58,017 nucleotides of DNA, taken from assembly GCA_964586675.1 (NCBI GenBank), contig CAZPHQ010000020.1, positions 1 to 58,017 on the forward strand, read 5' to 3'. The DNA is from JADLGH01 sp964586675 (GTDB lineage Bacteria; Desulfobacterota_D; UBA1144; Nemesobacterales; UBA2774). Position 1 is the first letter of the stretch, and every line of letters begins with the position of its first letter. This document shows, one piece after another, positions 25,772 to 34,494 of the stretch. A program made the position numbers and the translations under genes. The notes beneath the pieces were generated by a model, which searched no databases, was not told the DNA's origin, and saw only the letters and a list, made by a program, of their open reading frames with translations.

Positions 25772-25972
25772 ATGTACAGCAAGGGATTGACCGTGGTTCT
25801 GACCCAACCGATCGAGGGCAAGACCGAGAGGTTTGAGAAGGGCCTACGGGGGACTATCGTCGAGTCGTTCGAGCTTCCACACGGGAAATCGTACAGGGTG
25901 CAGTTTGTCGACGGTAGGGTGGCGAGGTTTCCCGAGGAGCTGATGAACCAGGCGATTGAGGTTCTGGGGTGA
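25772..25972 (+). CDS. Small uncharacterised protein, 66 residues
   Basis: A compact, mostly beta-looking protein (VVLTQPIEG, GLRGTIVESF, SYRVQFVDGRVARFPEELM) with the look of a small SH3/KOW-like barrel. GAGAGGTGCGGG precedes the ATG. No paralogue or clear family. It stands alone upstream of a repeat block. Confidence 0.65.
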   Translation: MYSKGLTVVLTQPIEGKTERFEKGLRGTIVESFELPHGKSYRVQFVDGRVARFPEELMNQAIEVLG

Positions 25973-26089
25973 GTGGTGGGCCGCGCCTGAAGGAGACTCG
26001 ATCACCTGGCTTAGGTTGGTGGATAGTATAAATCCCCACTGTTTTACTTTGATTCGGGATATGCGCTGTACTGGATTAACGTCGAGTAG

Positions 26090-26460
26090 GTAAGCGAGGG
26101 CGTCCAATTCCTCGCTCGCTCGGAATTGTTCCCCTTTTTTCTAAGGGGGAATGAAAAACCAAAACTGGATTCCCGATACGGACATTCGGGAATGACAGAA
26201 ATGTGGAGATTCCTCGCTCGCTCGAAATCGTTGGGAATGCCAAAACGAAAGATTAAATCCCCCCGTACCCCCCTTTTTCTAAGGGGGGACTAAAACGAGA
26301 TCTCTCACATTTGTTCGAGATGACAACATTAAAAATGAGATTCTGAAACAAGTTCAGAATGACAGATTAAAAACATGGATTCCCGATAAAAGCATTCGGG
26401 AATGACAGACTGAAAATAAGATTGCTTCGTCGCTGCGCTCCTCGCAATGACAGGCTGTGT
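26090..26460. repeat. Dispersed hairpin repeat cluster
   Basis: The 515-base interval 25973-26487 has no gene. From about 26090 it is a head-to-tail array of short hairpin units: a CTCGCTCGCTCG unit, a poly-C/poly-G unit (about 26260-26290), then units with arms ATCTC/GAGAT, ATTCTGAA/TTCAGAAT, ATTCCCGA/TCGGGAAT and ATTGC/GCAAT, nearly all followed by ATGACA. Unit lengths and stems vary, which excludes CRISPR. Confidence 0.85.
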
Positions 26461-26487
26461 AGCGGACGCGCGGCTGTTAACGCCTGT

Positions 26488-27795
26488 CTATAGTTTAAAA
26501 AAGACTGCGGCGAGGCCGAGGAACGCGAAGAAGCCGACGATGTCCGTCACAGTAGTGAGTATGATCATCGACGACTGGGCGGGGTCGAACCCGAGCGTTT
26601 TAAGTCCGACCGGGATCATCGCCCCAGCGAGCCCGGCGATGACGAGATTTGCGACCATGGCGAGCCCGATGACTATCCCGAGAGTCGGGTTTCCCTGCCA
26701 TACCCACGCTATGATTCCCGTAACCAGTCCTATCAGGACGCCGTTTAAAAACCCGAGCTTGCCTTCCTTCCAGAAGAGCTTAAGGAAATCCTGCTTCGGA
26801 ATCTCGCGCATGACGAGCCCGCGCATGACGACCGCTAGGGACTGCGCCCCGGCGTTTCCGCCCTGACCCGCGACTATGGGAAGGAATACGGCGAGGACGG
26901 TCAGCTTGGCTATGACGCCCTCGAACATGGCTATGACCCCCGCCGCGAGAAACGCCGTCGCGAGGTTGATATTCAGCCAGGGGAGCCTCCTCTTGAGCGA
27001 GTAGAGCGTTCCGGAGAACGGCCTCTCCTCGCTGCCCGCGCCGAAGAGGGTTTGGATGTCCGCAGTGTATTCCTCGTGCGCGTCGCTCAGGAGCTGGCTT
27101 GCGTTGACTATGCCGACGAGCTTGCCTGTGTTATCGACGACGGGCACGGCGAAGAAGTTACGCCGCGCGACTATGAGGGCGGCCTCCTCGACCTCGGTGA
27201 AGGCGTTCAGGTTAAAAACGTCTTTTATCATTATCTCGCCGAGCCGCTTATCGGGGTCTTTTATGAGGAGGTCTCTCATCGTCAGAACGCCTGTCAACAT
27301 GAAGTCCGAGTCGACGACGTAAACGTATGACAGAGGCGTATTCTGGTTCAGGGCCAGGAGCCTTATCTTGCTCACTGCGTCCGACAGACGTAAATCCTGC
27401 CTGAGGGCGAGGAAGTTCGAGCTCATCATGTACCCGACGCTGTCCTTCGGATATTCGAGTATCTCCCTCAGCTCGGACTTCTGCTTTTCTGTGAGGCTTT
27501 GTGAAATCCTGTCTTTAAGCGCCATCGGGCAGACGCCGACGATAAGGGATATCTTGAGCGGCTCCATTTCTCTCAGTATGTCGCCGGCTTTTTGCTGGTT
27601 GAGCCTTCCGAGGAGCTTGGCCGCGTATTCGTTCTGGAGATTCTCGAAGATGGTTTTCGAGACGTCGGCCGGGAGGTCGTCGAATACGCGCAAGCTCTCT
27701 TCGATGTCCATGGTTTCTATTATATGCGCCGAGAGAACGGGGTCGTAGTCCGAGAACTTTTTTATGTAAAGCTCAAGCGCGCTGCTCTGGTCCAT
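26488..27795 (-). CDS. mgtE: Magnesium transporter MgtE
   Basis: A 435-residue Mg2+ channel. The N-terminal superhelical domain (about 20-125) is followed by a CBS pair (about 130-250; YVYVVDSDFMLTGVL and FFAVPVVDNTGKLVGIV) and five C-terminal membrane helices, with the pore segment around PIVAGQGGNAGAQSLAV. The start is placed at the ATG with TAGGAG upstream (27795), not at an in-frame TTG twelve codons earlier. The N-domain and CBS pair close the pore when internal Mg2+ is high. Confidence 0.95.
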   Translation of the reverse strand: MDQSSALELYIKKFSDYDPVLSAHIIETMDIEESLRVFDDLPADVSKTIFENLQNEYAAKLLGRLNQQKAGDILREMEPLKISLIVGVCPMALKDRISQSLTEKQKSELREILEYPKDSVGYMMSSNFLALRQDLRLSDAVSKIRLLALNQNTPLSYVYVVDSDFMLTGVLTMRDLLIKDPDKRLGEIMIKDVFNLNAFTEVEEAALIVARRNFFAVPVVDNTGKLVGIVNASQLLSDAHEEYTADIQTLFGAGSEERPFSGTLYSLKRRLPWLNINLATAFLAAGVIAMFEGVIAKLTVLAVFLPIVAGQGGNAGAQSLAVVMRGLVMREIPKQDFLKLFWKEGKLGFLNGVLIGLVTGIIAWVWQGNPTLGIVIGLAMVANLVIAGLAGAMIPVGLKTLGFDPAQSSMIILTTVTDIVGFFAFLGLAAVFFKL

Positions 27796-27903
27796 GGTTA
27801 CTCCTAAAATGTTAATTGTTCTTTTCGCCAATAATTCTATGGGATTTTACAATAATTCGGAAGCGAAACATCGATTCTTGCAGAAAGAATCTTCGCAAAT
27901 AGG

Positions 27904-27932
27904 TTGACCTTGATTGTAAGAATTAATACAAT
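27904..27932 (+). promoter_or_regulatory. Sigma-70 type promoter
   Basis: TTGACC (27904-27909), exactly 17 bases, then TACAAT (27927-27932). It precedes the AT-rich gene at 27972 and its -10 box lies inside a large inverted repeat. Confidence 0.7.
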
Positions 27933-27948
27933 GATGATTGTATTAATT
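27921..27948. promoter_or_regulatory. Large inverted repeat overlapping promoter, candidate operator
   Basis: Perfect 12-base arms (AATTAATACAAT / ATTGTATTAATT) separated by GATG. It covers the -10 box and start site of the promoter at 27904-27932 and ends 23 bases before the ATG at 27972. A repressor bound here would block transcription; alternatively it forms a 5' RNA hairpin. Confidence 0.7.
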
Positions 27949-27971
27949 AAATATAATTAAAAGAGGCAACC

Positions 27972-29087
27972 ATGATTAAATTCCTTAAAAATCTGAGCTT
28001 ATTTTTAATGGTTGTAAATGGAATTACTCTAACGGCGATTAATAGTTTGGGACAAGATGAGTCTGATGGATTAATTCCAGATGAATATGGTGTATATCAT
28101 GTGATCATTACAAATGAAGAAGAAAAGGAGGATTTTTCCCAAATACCAGCTGGTTCCAGAGGTATCTATCATAATGCCGAGGATTTGAGAGAATCTCTTA
28201 AGATTGCGAGAGAGACTGGCGAGTACGACATAATAAATGCAGAAGTTTCTTTGGAAGAACTATTTAAAGACGGTCCAGAAATAAATCGCGAAAGAATAAC
28301 CGAAAGTTTCGATGGTACACATAATACACATTGTTCCGGTGGAGAAGCTGTGAGTTCCTGGTGGAACCGCAATACTCCGGCAAGACCAAGTTTGACCGAC
28401 GGTGTAGAGGATCATGTTTATATAATCTTTCAACAGAATGCTCATCCTTGGTGGAACTATATAGTTGCTGGAAATTGGGGAAGTCGATGCACCATGGAGG
28501 CCTATCTGCTTTATAATACCGCAAGTGACACACCAAATTTCCATGTTGCTGATTGGTCTTGTACTACAAATGCGCCTGATTGCACTGGTCAAGCAGGAGT
28601 AGGGCCATGCGCAGCTACGGTCACTAAGAATACATTGTTGAATGGTTATATTGCTACTAGGAATGACGGGCAGCATACTTTCCAAGTTGTATATGTTGTC
28701 GTAAATGAATTTTATATTCCCAATGAAAATTCTACTTACCCTTACAAAAATGAAGTGTGGTTGTACAGATTTAGTACCAGTACATGGACTCGGGTTCATC
28801 AAAGATATCATAACATCAGGTCGCTTATTGGTACGTCAGGTCAGGAAAGAGTTAACTGGATTGATTATCATTATGATACTCAAAATGGACCTGGCTGTAC
28901 CGGCCAAACGCATCCTCATTTTGGATTCATTGATTTCTGGCACTGTAAAAGTCCTGATGGAAAGAATGGGAACTGTAGTTGGTATAGGCCCACGAGTGGA
29001 AATTCATTTGTAGGCAATGATCACAATAACCCGATTACTATAAGGCATGTAGTTCCCAACTATTCTTATCATGTTACTAAGCCATAA
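27972..29087 (+). CDS. AT-rich secreted protein of unknown function, 371 residues
   Basis: No family recognised. A signal peptide (about 1-26, ending NSLGQ) points to export. The first 110 residues are acidic and helical; from about 120 the protein becomes rich in Trp, Tyr, His, Asn and Cys (WWNRNTPARP, HPWWNYIVAGNWGSRC, HPHFGFIDFWHC), suggesting a disulfide-stabilised beta domain. The base composition is far more AT-rich than nearly all neighbours, a sign of recent transfer. It has its own promoter and operator and a strong downstream hairpin, so it is a self-contained unit. Confidence 0.8.
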   Translation: MIKFLKNLSLFLMVVNGITLTAINSLGQDESDGLIPDEYGVYHVIITNEEEKEDFSQIPAGSRGIYHNAEDLRESLKIARETGEYDIINAEVSLEELFKDGPEINRERITESFDGTHNTHCSGGEAVSSWWNRNTPARPSLTDGVEDHVYIIFQQNAHPWWNYIVAGNWGSRCTMEAYLLYNTASDTPNFHVADWSCTTNAPDCTGQAGVGPCAATVTKNTLLNGYIATRNDGQHTFQVVYVVVNEFYIPNENSTYPYKNEVWLYRFSTSTWTRVHQRYHNIRSLIGTSGQERVNWIDYHYDTQNGPGCTGQTHPHFGFIDFWHCKSPDGKNGNCSWYRPTSGNSFVGNDHNNPITIRHVVPNYSYHVTKP

Positions 29088-29107
29088 GACAATTTAGTTC
29101 TCGATAC

Positions 29108-29139
29108 GACACCCTCATGCAAGTAAACATGAGGGTGTC
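29108..29139 (+). terminator. Strong hairpin after the 27972 gene
   Basis: Perfect 12-bp stem GACACCCTCATG / CATGAGGGTGTC with an 8-base loop. There is no long T-run after it, so termination is likely but not certain. Confidence 0.65.
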
Positions 29140-29311
29140 ACTTTACAGTCTGAAGTTTATCACTTCTGAATTAGTATTCGCACGAATGAAAGTTCTTGTT
29201 GATTGGCTTTTATAGTTCATGATAGACTTCTAATGTAATTATTGCATAATTAATGAAAATGTGTGTGACACGTGGCAGTGTATTAAGTTGCCCGATAATA
29301 TGAGGTCTAAA

Positions 29312-29737
29312 ATGCTGAAAAGCTGCCTTTTGACAGCGTGTCTGTCGATACTGATGGTAACCGGTTGTGACAGCGGAGGAGGGGGCGGAGGCGATCCCGA
29401 CATACCGCCCGGGCTCGATCTACTCGAATCGGACTGCCCCGGGGAGGACATCGTAGCCGTTCCTATAACTGAGGGGTACGCGTGGGAGTGCATAACGTCG
29501 GAAGGAGAGGATTTCATCGCCGGCACGCTCAGCGACCTCAGCATTGCGGACTGTTTCTCGACGGTGAGCCGGACGGATGCTTTCTGCGGCCTAGAGGTTA
29601 CGGGCAGGGCGTCGTTTGCGGCCTCTCACCACGAGTTCGACCTGCAGAACCCTCCTCCGATAGAAGAGCTCGGCTGCGATCCTGAAATCGCCGTTTCAAT
29701 CGAGGAAGTCGAATGCAGGACTGTCCGCCTTCCGTGA
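29312..29737 (+). CDS. Small lipoprotein with Gly linker
   Basis: A 141-residue predicted lipoprotein: signal peptide with lipobox VTGC (Cys19), then a poly-Gly linker, then a small acidic domain with about seven cysteines (pairs likely in the oxidising periplasm). In-frame ATGs exist at 29300 and 29312; TGAGGT lies just before the second, which is chosen. No family recognised. The lipobox-plus-Gly-linker layout is shared with the thaumatin-like lipoprotein at 42604. Confidence 0.7.
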   Translation: MLKSCLLTACLSILMVTGCDSGGGGGGDPDIPPGLDLLESDCPGEDIVAVPITEGYAWECITSEGEDFIAGTLSDLSIADCFSTVSRTDAFCGLEVTGRASFAASHHEFDLQNPPPIEELGCDPEIAVSIEEVECRTVRLP

Positions 29738-29767
29738 ATTGAGAAGTAGCCGACCCCGGAGTTAAAT

Positions 29768-30457
29768 CTACACGGGCCTTAAAAGCGCGCGGGCAGGGGC
29801 GCCGTCGCAGTTGTCTATCTTGATCGGGAGGCAGACCATTTCGTAGGGCCCGGGTTCGATACGCGAGAGATCGAGCCCCTCTATCACCCAGATCTTCGCC
29901 GAGAGGATTATTTTGTGAACCTCGGCCATGTTCCCGCCGTACCCGCCGATGGAAAGGTAGTCGACGCCGATAGTCAGTATGCCTCTGTCGACGAGGTAGA
30001 GTGCGGCCTCCGTCGAGAGGAATACGTAGGATTCGTTAAACGGCTTCCGGTCCCACTTTTCGCGGGAGTTCCGGGTTTTGAGGAGTATGCGCTCGCCCTT
30101 TTTTATCTTGTGGCCGCGGAGCTCGCCGGCCGTTATGGAAACGGGGTCGTCTATCTCTATTACCCGGGCGTATCCGACGACGGCAGTAAGCGGCATTTCG
30201 TCTATCCCGTGCCGGAGCTTCGTGAAGTGAGAGGGGGCGTCCATGTGAGTCGCCGTGTGGACGGACATTGTCAGGGCCGAAAGGGTGCAGTCGTCGCCGT
30301 CCTCCATGTCCGACAGGCGGAGGATTCTGACAGGAGGGTCGCCGGGCCAGGTTACCATACCGTCTGATATGGGAACTGAAATATCCATCCAGTCGTCTGA
30401 TTCGAGGCCCAGGCCGTTTTTTGTCCTGCCGGGAGATTTCGGGGAGCCGGCGTGCAT
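29768..30457 (-). CDS. Cyclase family protein (kynurenine formamidase-like)
   Basis: A 229-residue metal-dependent hydrolase of the cyclase family. The metal motif HTATHMDAPSHF lies at about 47-58, with ITIGVDYLSIGG and a C-terminal MVCLPIKI segment. It is shorter than, and only distantly similar to, the paralogue at 16419-17189; motif wording differs (HTATH against HVGTH). AAAGGGATATG gives a good ribosome site. The substrate is unknown. Confidence 0.88.
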   Translation of the reverse strand: MHAGSPKSPGRTKNGLGLESDDWMDISVPISDGMVTWPGDPPVRILRLSDMEDGDDCTLSALTMSVHTATHMDAPSHFTKLRHGIDEMPLTAVVGYARVIEIDDPVSITAGELRGHKIKKGERILLKTRNSREKWDRKPFNESYVFLSTEAALYLVDRGILTIGVDYLSIGGYGGNMAEVHKIILSAKIWVIEGLDLSRIEPGPYEMVCLPIKIDNCDGAPARALLRPV

Positions 30458-30504
30458 ATCCCTTTCATTCTAAACGATTTTAGGGATGTAGCAACGGGTG
30501 GCGC

Positions 30505-31035
30505 TTATTTCGCGCCGCGGGATGCGAGGAAGCCGGCGATTTCGCCGGCTATATCGGCGGGCGCGCGGCCGTCGGTGACAACGATGGCATCGGCGAGCTC
30601 GTAGAGGTGCGCGCGCTTCGAAAGGAGCTCCTTTAGCGTTTCGAAGGGGTTTTCGACCTGGAGAAGGGGGCGGGTTTTGCTGTACCTGACCCTTTCCCAT
30701 ATCGTTTCCGGGGAGGCCTTCAAGTAAACGATGACGCCGCCGCTTTTCATGGCGTCCCAATTCTCAGGCCTCGTGACCGCGCCCCCACCGGTCGAAACGA
30801 CCTGCCCTTCGCCCTTTGCGAGCTCGGCGAGTATTTCGGATTCGAGCTCCCTGAAGCCTTCTTCCCCGCGCGCGGCGAAAATTTCAGTCACGCTCATGCC
30901 CGCCTTCGTTTCGGCTATTTTGTCGGCGTCGCGGTATTCGTAGCCGATCTTCCCGGCGAGCACCTTTCCGACGGCCGTTTTGCCAGCGCCCATGAAGCCG
31001 ACGAGAAAGATGTTTCTTACGGGTGCGTCAGTCAT
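30505..31035 (-). CDS. aroK: Shikimate kinase
   Basis: A 176-residue kinase of the aromatic pathway (shikimate to shikimate 3-phosphate). P-loop GFMGAGKTAVGK (about 13-24), the shikimate-binding DADK (about 36-39) and the GGGAV loop (about 82-86), followed by a lid with R residues around RYSKTRPLL. Normal length. Its ATG overlaps the end of ribE by 8 bases, so the genes are co-translated. Confidence 0.95.
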   Translation of the reverse strand: MTDAPVRNIFLVGFMGAGKTAVGKVLAGKIGYEYRDADKIAETKAGMSVTEIFAARGEEGFRELESEILAELAKGEGQVVSTGGGAVTRPENWDAMKSGGVIVYLKASPETIWERVRYSKTRPLLQVENPFETLKELLSKRAHLYELADAIVVTDGRAPADIAGEIAGFLASRGAK

Positions 31036-31657
31036 CTGAGGGCTGGTAGAGGGGGTTATTCCCTTTGGCTCCGGAAGCGAGCTTCTCGACGTACTTGGCG
31101 ATAACGTCGCACTCGATATTTACGGGGCTCCCCGGCTCGAGGCCGCCGAAGGTCGTTTCGGAGAGGGTGTAGGGGATTATGTTTACGGTGAACTCGTTCC
31201 CCTCGGAAGAATTGACTGTGAGGCTGACGCCGTCGACCGCCACGGAGCCCTTTTCGACAACATACTTGGCCAGCTCTCCGGGGAGCGAGAATCTGAAGAC
31301 GTAGGAACCGCCGGACTTCGTTTTCGAAACGACCTTGCCTACGCCGTCTACGTGGCCGTTGACGATGTGTCCGCCGAGCCTGTCGCCAGCCCTGAGAGCG
31401 CGCTCGAGGTTGACCCTTCTGCCGGGGGCGAGCGTGCCCAGGGTTGTCCGGGATAACGTTTCGTGGGAGGCGTCTACTGTGAATTCGCCGCCGTCTAAAC
31501 TAGTCACTGTGAGGCATGCGCCGTTTACTGCTATGCTGTCGCCGGGCGCGGCTCCGCCTAAATCCATACGTCCAAAGGAAATTGTGAACGTGGATTCTTT
31601 GTCCTTTTTTTCGACGGATTTTATGACGCCGGTATCTTCGACGATGCCAGTGAACAT
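31028..31657 (-). CDS. ribE: Riboflavin synthase, alpha subunit
   Basis: A 209-residue enzyme that joins two 6,7-dimethyl-8-ribityllumazine molecules to form riboflavin. The two lumazine-binding repeats are visible, starting MFTGIVEDTG and GGHIVNGHVDGVG, each with its SLTV/CLTV motif. The frame is open upstream, but the family start MFTGIVE fixes the ATG at 31657, one base after the lspA stop. Other rib genes are not in the window. Confidence 0.95.
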   Translation of the reverse strand: MFTGIVEDTGVIKSVEKKDKESTFTISFGRMDLGGAAPGDSIAVNGACLTVTSLDGGEFTVDASHETLSRTTLGTLAPGRRVNLERALRAGDRLGGHIVNGHVDGVGKVVSKTKSGGSYVFRFSLPGELAKYVVEKGSVAVDGVSLTVNSSEGNEFTVNIIPYTLSETTFGGLEPGSPVNIECDVIAKYVEKLASGAKGNNPLYQPSDD

Positions 31658-31658
31658 A

Positions 31659-32144
31659 CTACTTGCCCCGTTTGAGTATAAACGTGTCCAGTAGTATGAG
31701 TATAACACCTATGGTTATCGCGGAGTCGGCGATGTTGAAAGGGGGCCAGTGGAGGGCAGGGTCTCCGAACCAGTGAAAGTCGAGGAAGTCTGTGACGTAC
31801 CTCAATCTGAACCTGTCTATGGAGTTGCCTATCGCGCCGCCCAGTATCAGGGAGAGCGCGAAGACCAGAAGCCCGTCGCCCTTTTCTGTCCGGGAGAGGA
31901 AATAGAATATGACCGAGACGGCAGCGACGAGAACGACGGCGAAGAGCGGCATGCGCACCATCTCGGGGAGGTCTCTGAATATGCCGAAAGCCGCGCCGGG
32001 GTTCTGGATGTGCGTGAAATCGAGGAAGGGCAGGACGTGCACTTTACTGTAAAGCGGGATCGATTTCACGACGAGCCATTTCGAGACCTGGTCGATTGCG
32101 ACTACGACAGAGGCGATGAAAATTGCGGTTCCATATCTATTCAT
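31659..32144 (-). CDS. lspA: Lipoprotein signal peptidase II
   Basis: A 161-residue inner-membrane aspartyl protease that cleaves prolipoproteins before the lipidated Cys. Four helices and the two catalytic Asp motifs are present: NSIDRFRLRYVTDF (about 107-120) and FNIADSAIT (about 136-144). It begins a tight operon, lspA-ribE-aroK. The substrates in this window would include the products at 11478, 15886, 29312, 42604 and 50588. Confidence 0.95.
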   Translation of the reverse strand: MNRYGTAIFIASVVVAIDQVSKWLVVKSIPLYSKVHVLPFLDFTHIQNPGAAFGIFRDLPEMVRMPLFAVVLVAAVSVIFYFLSRTEKGDGLLVFALSLILGGAIGNSIDRFRLRYVTDFLDFHWFGDPALHWPPFNIADSAITIGVILILLDTFILKRGK

Positions 32145-32193
32145 ATGAGGAACGTATGAGTATATAGGATTCAGATTTTACTTCAAGATTTTT

Positions 32194-34410
32194 TTATTTC
32201 CGGGCGTTTATGCGCCGGAGGAAGTCTTCGGCGTAGGCCTTGTCCTGCAGCCGGCGGGAGGCGAGCTCAGAGAACACCGACTCCGAGCCCTCGTAATCCC
32301 CGGACGCATAGAGAGAGGTGCCTAGGAGGCGGAGGCTTTCGGATGTGAGCCTTTCCGAGGGAAGGCCGATATAAAGGGTGGCTGTGAGGTATGGGGCGGC
32401 CTCAGAGTAATTCCCCAGATTAAACAGCATCCTTCCGACGAGATAATACGCCGGCCCGTAACCGGGAGAGCCCTGAATGGATTCCTCCATCGCTATTGCC
32501 TGGAGGGACTTGTCGCGCGTGGCGAAGAACTTCTTCGCTCCTTCCCCGGCGGCACCGCCTTCTTCGATGGCCGAAATCTTCACGTCGAGCTCGCGCTGGA
32601 CGTCGTCGGGGAGATAGTCCCTTTCGATGCCCCTGAATATTTCGAGCGCGGCGTCCACGTCGCCCGACTGCCAGAGGGCGTTGGCTCTGAGGTTGGAGAG
32701 TATCGTTCTATCGACCTTCGAAAGCCCGTCCGTCTCCTGGGCGAGCTCGGCGGCCCTTTCATAATCGCCGAGGTAGTAAGCGGAATATGCGAGGCCATTG
32801 ATCAGCCCGGGATCTTTTTCGTCGACGCCGCGCGCCTCGGAGAAGAGCTCACCTGCCCTGTAGAAATTCCCGGCGGCGTAATAACCGAACGCCTCTTCCC
32901 TGAGCGCCGCGACCTTCCTCGCGCAGACGGCGCCGAATATGCTCGGCGCGCCGAAGCGGGCCCTGGCTATAGTGTCGGCCTCGGGGGGCGTGGGGACGGT
33001 TTCGAGGAACGCCTTCCATTCCGAGACAAGCTCCGGAAGTGGTTTCCCGTATACACAGAAATCACCGCTTCCATAGACCTTTTTGAAGTTTTCGATGCCG
33101 TACTGCTCTATGAGATACCTCGAAAAGGAGCCCATGAGTGTGTAGCTCACGGCAGGGGGGGCGTACCAGAAGCCGAGCCCTGTTATGGATTCGATGTCGG
33201 GGGCGAGCCCGGCCTTTATAATCGTCTTCGACCATTGATGCGGCGTGAAATCGTCGCCGCTCCAGTCGGCGGCGACGGCGAGCCCTTCAAGAAGCCCTAT
33301 CTTGGGGCTTATTTTAAGGAACGGGTCGCCGAAGTCGGCGGACATGACGTGAACGAGCTCGTGCTTCAACACCTGGTGCGGGTATGAGTCGTAGACGAGG
33401 TGTATCTCTTTGTGTACGGGGTTGGCTATGGTCGTGTCGCCGGCACCGACTACGCGTTTTCTGGTTTGGGTGTTCGGGTAGATGTATGAGCGTATCTTGT
33501 CCGGTGAATTCACGCTCAGATATTCCGCGAGCTCGGCGTATCTCCACTCGTGCTCGTCGGCGATGAGATTAATTCGCCTCGCCTCTGGCGCGCCGGGGTC
33601 GTAGTAGATCACGAAGTGGTCTGTCTCTATAGAGGCGGGGAGGACTTTTTCCGTGATGTATTCGCGGGGGAAGCTGATGCCGAGCTCGGACCTGTAAACG
33701 TGGGCCGCTACAAGGAGCGCGGCGACGGAGAGGAGCTTCACGGCGTCCCATGCACCGATGCGGCTGTATCCGAGGCCGTTCGCTATCGAGAGCACTACCA
33801 GGAAGAGGCAGCCCCAGAGGATCGTTATCGCCCTTGCGGCGATGAGGGTGATCGTTACGGGGAGGACTGCGTCGTAGATAGGACCGGGGAAGAATCCGAA
33901 GACGGGGTTGTAGAGGAAGAGGGACGGCTCGCTGTAGAGGACGTAAAGAGAATAGACTATCGTGCCGATTATGATCAGCGCGCCGACGAGGAACCCGCGC
34001 GCCCTCAGGAGAAATCCTGTCAGCATGCCGAGCGTCGCGGAGAAGAATACGCTAACAGAGGTTATGAGAAGGTAGAAGACGATGCCCTCGCGGATGTTGC
34101 AGTCGCTTTTTATCAGGGAGCTGGCAAGCCCGACGAGGAATACGACGAGGAGCAGGATGATGTTGACCATGAATACGGCGGAGACGCGGTCCGAGAGCCG
34201 TCTTCCTCCGGAATGGCCCTTTTGATCCCTGTCCATGAGCTCGGCCGATATGAAGACGGAAATGAAGGACAGGGCGAAGCCCGTTATGGCGGAGTATTCG
34301 AATCCGAGGACTCCCGCGAGGGGGAGGAATGTTATCAGCACGGCGACGAGGATCGCGAGCCCGAGCGGTATCAGGACGATGTTCGAGAGGAGTATGCGTT
34401 CGAAATTCAT
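32194..34410 (-). CDS. Polytopic membrane metallopeptidase with TPR repeats
   Basis: A 738-residue protein in three parts: about seven or eight N-terminal membrane helices (1-240), an extracytoplasmic peptidase-MA-like domain (about 255-480) with the zinc motif HELVH (350-354) and a downstream LLEGLAVAADW Glu, as in gluzincins, and a C-terminal TPR array (about 510-735). The zinc residues look complete. It sits upstream of lspA but 49 bases away. The substrate is unknown; the TPRs suggest that it works in an envelope complex. Confidence 0.82.
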   Translation of the reverse strand: MNFERILLSNIVLIPLGLAILVAVLITFLPLAGVLGFEYSAITGFALSFISVFISAELMDRDQKGHSGGRRLSDRVSAVFMVNIILLLVVFLVGLASSLIKSDCNIREGIVFYLLITSVSVFFSATLGMLTGFLLRARGFLVGALIIIGTIVYSLYVLYSEPSLFLYNPVFGFFPGPIYDAVLPVTITLIAARAITILWGCLFLVVLSIANGLGYSRIGAWDAVKLLSVAALLVAAHVYRSELGISFPREYITEKVLPASIETDHFVIYYDPGAPEARRINLIADEHEWRYAELAEYLSVNSPDKIRSYIYPNTQTRKRVVGAGDTTIANPVHKEIHLVYDSYPHQVLKHELVHVMSADFGDPFLKISPKIGLLEGLAVAADWSGDDFTPHQWSKTIIKAGLAPDIESITGLGFWYAPPAVSYTLMGSFSRYLIEQYGIENFKKVYGSGDFCVYGKPLPELVSEWKAFLETVPTPPEADTIARARFGAPSIFGAVCARKVAALREEAFGYYAAGNFYRAGELFSEARGVDEKDPGLINGLAYSAYYLGDYERAAELAQETDGLSKVDRTILSNLRANALWQSGDVDAALEIFRGIERDYLPDDVQRELDVKISAIEEGGAAGEGAKKFFATRDKSLQAIAMEESIQGSPGYGPAYYLVGRMLFNLGNYSEAAPYLTATLYIGLPSERLTSESLRLLGTSLYASGDYEGSESVFSELASRRLQDKAYAEDFLRRINARK

Positions 34411-34494
34411 GTGTGGTCTTCCGGCGGATTATATTTTAACACCAGTGAGGGTGGAGGGGGGATGGTAGGAGAGGACTCAAAGGCAAAAGCAAAA

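Noticed and set aside
26090..26460. CRISPR array
   Set aside because: Units differ in sequence, length and spacing and fold as hairpins; no regular repeat-spacer pattern and no cas genes.
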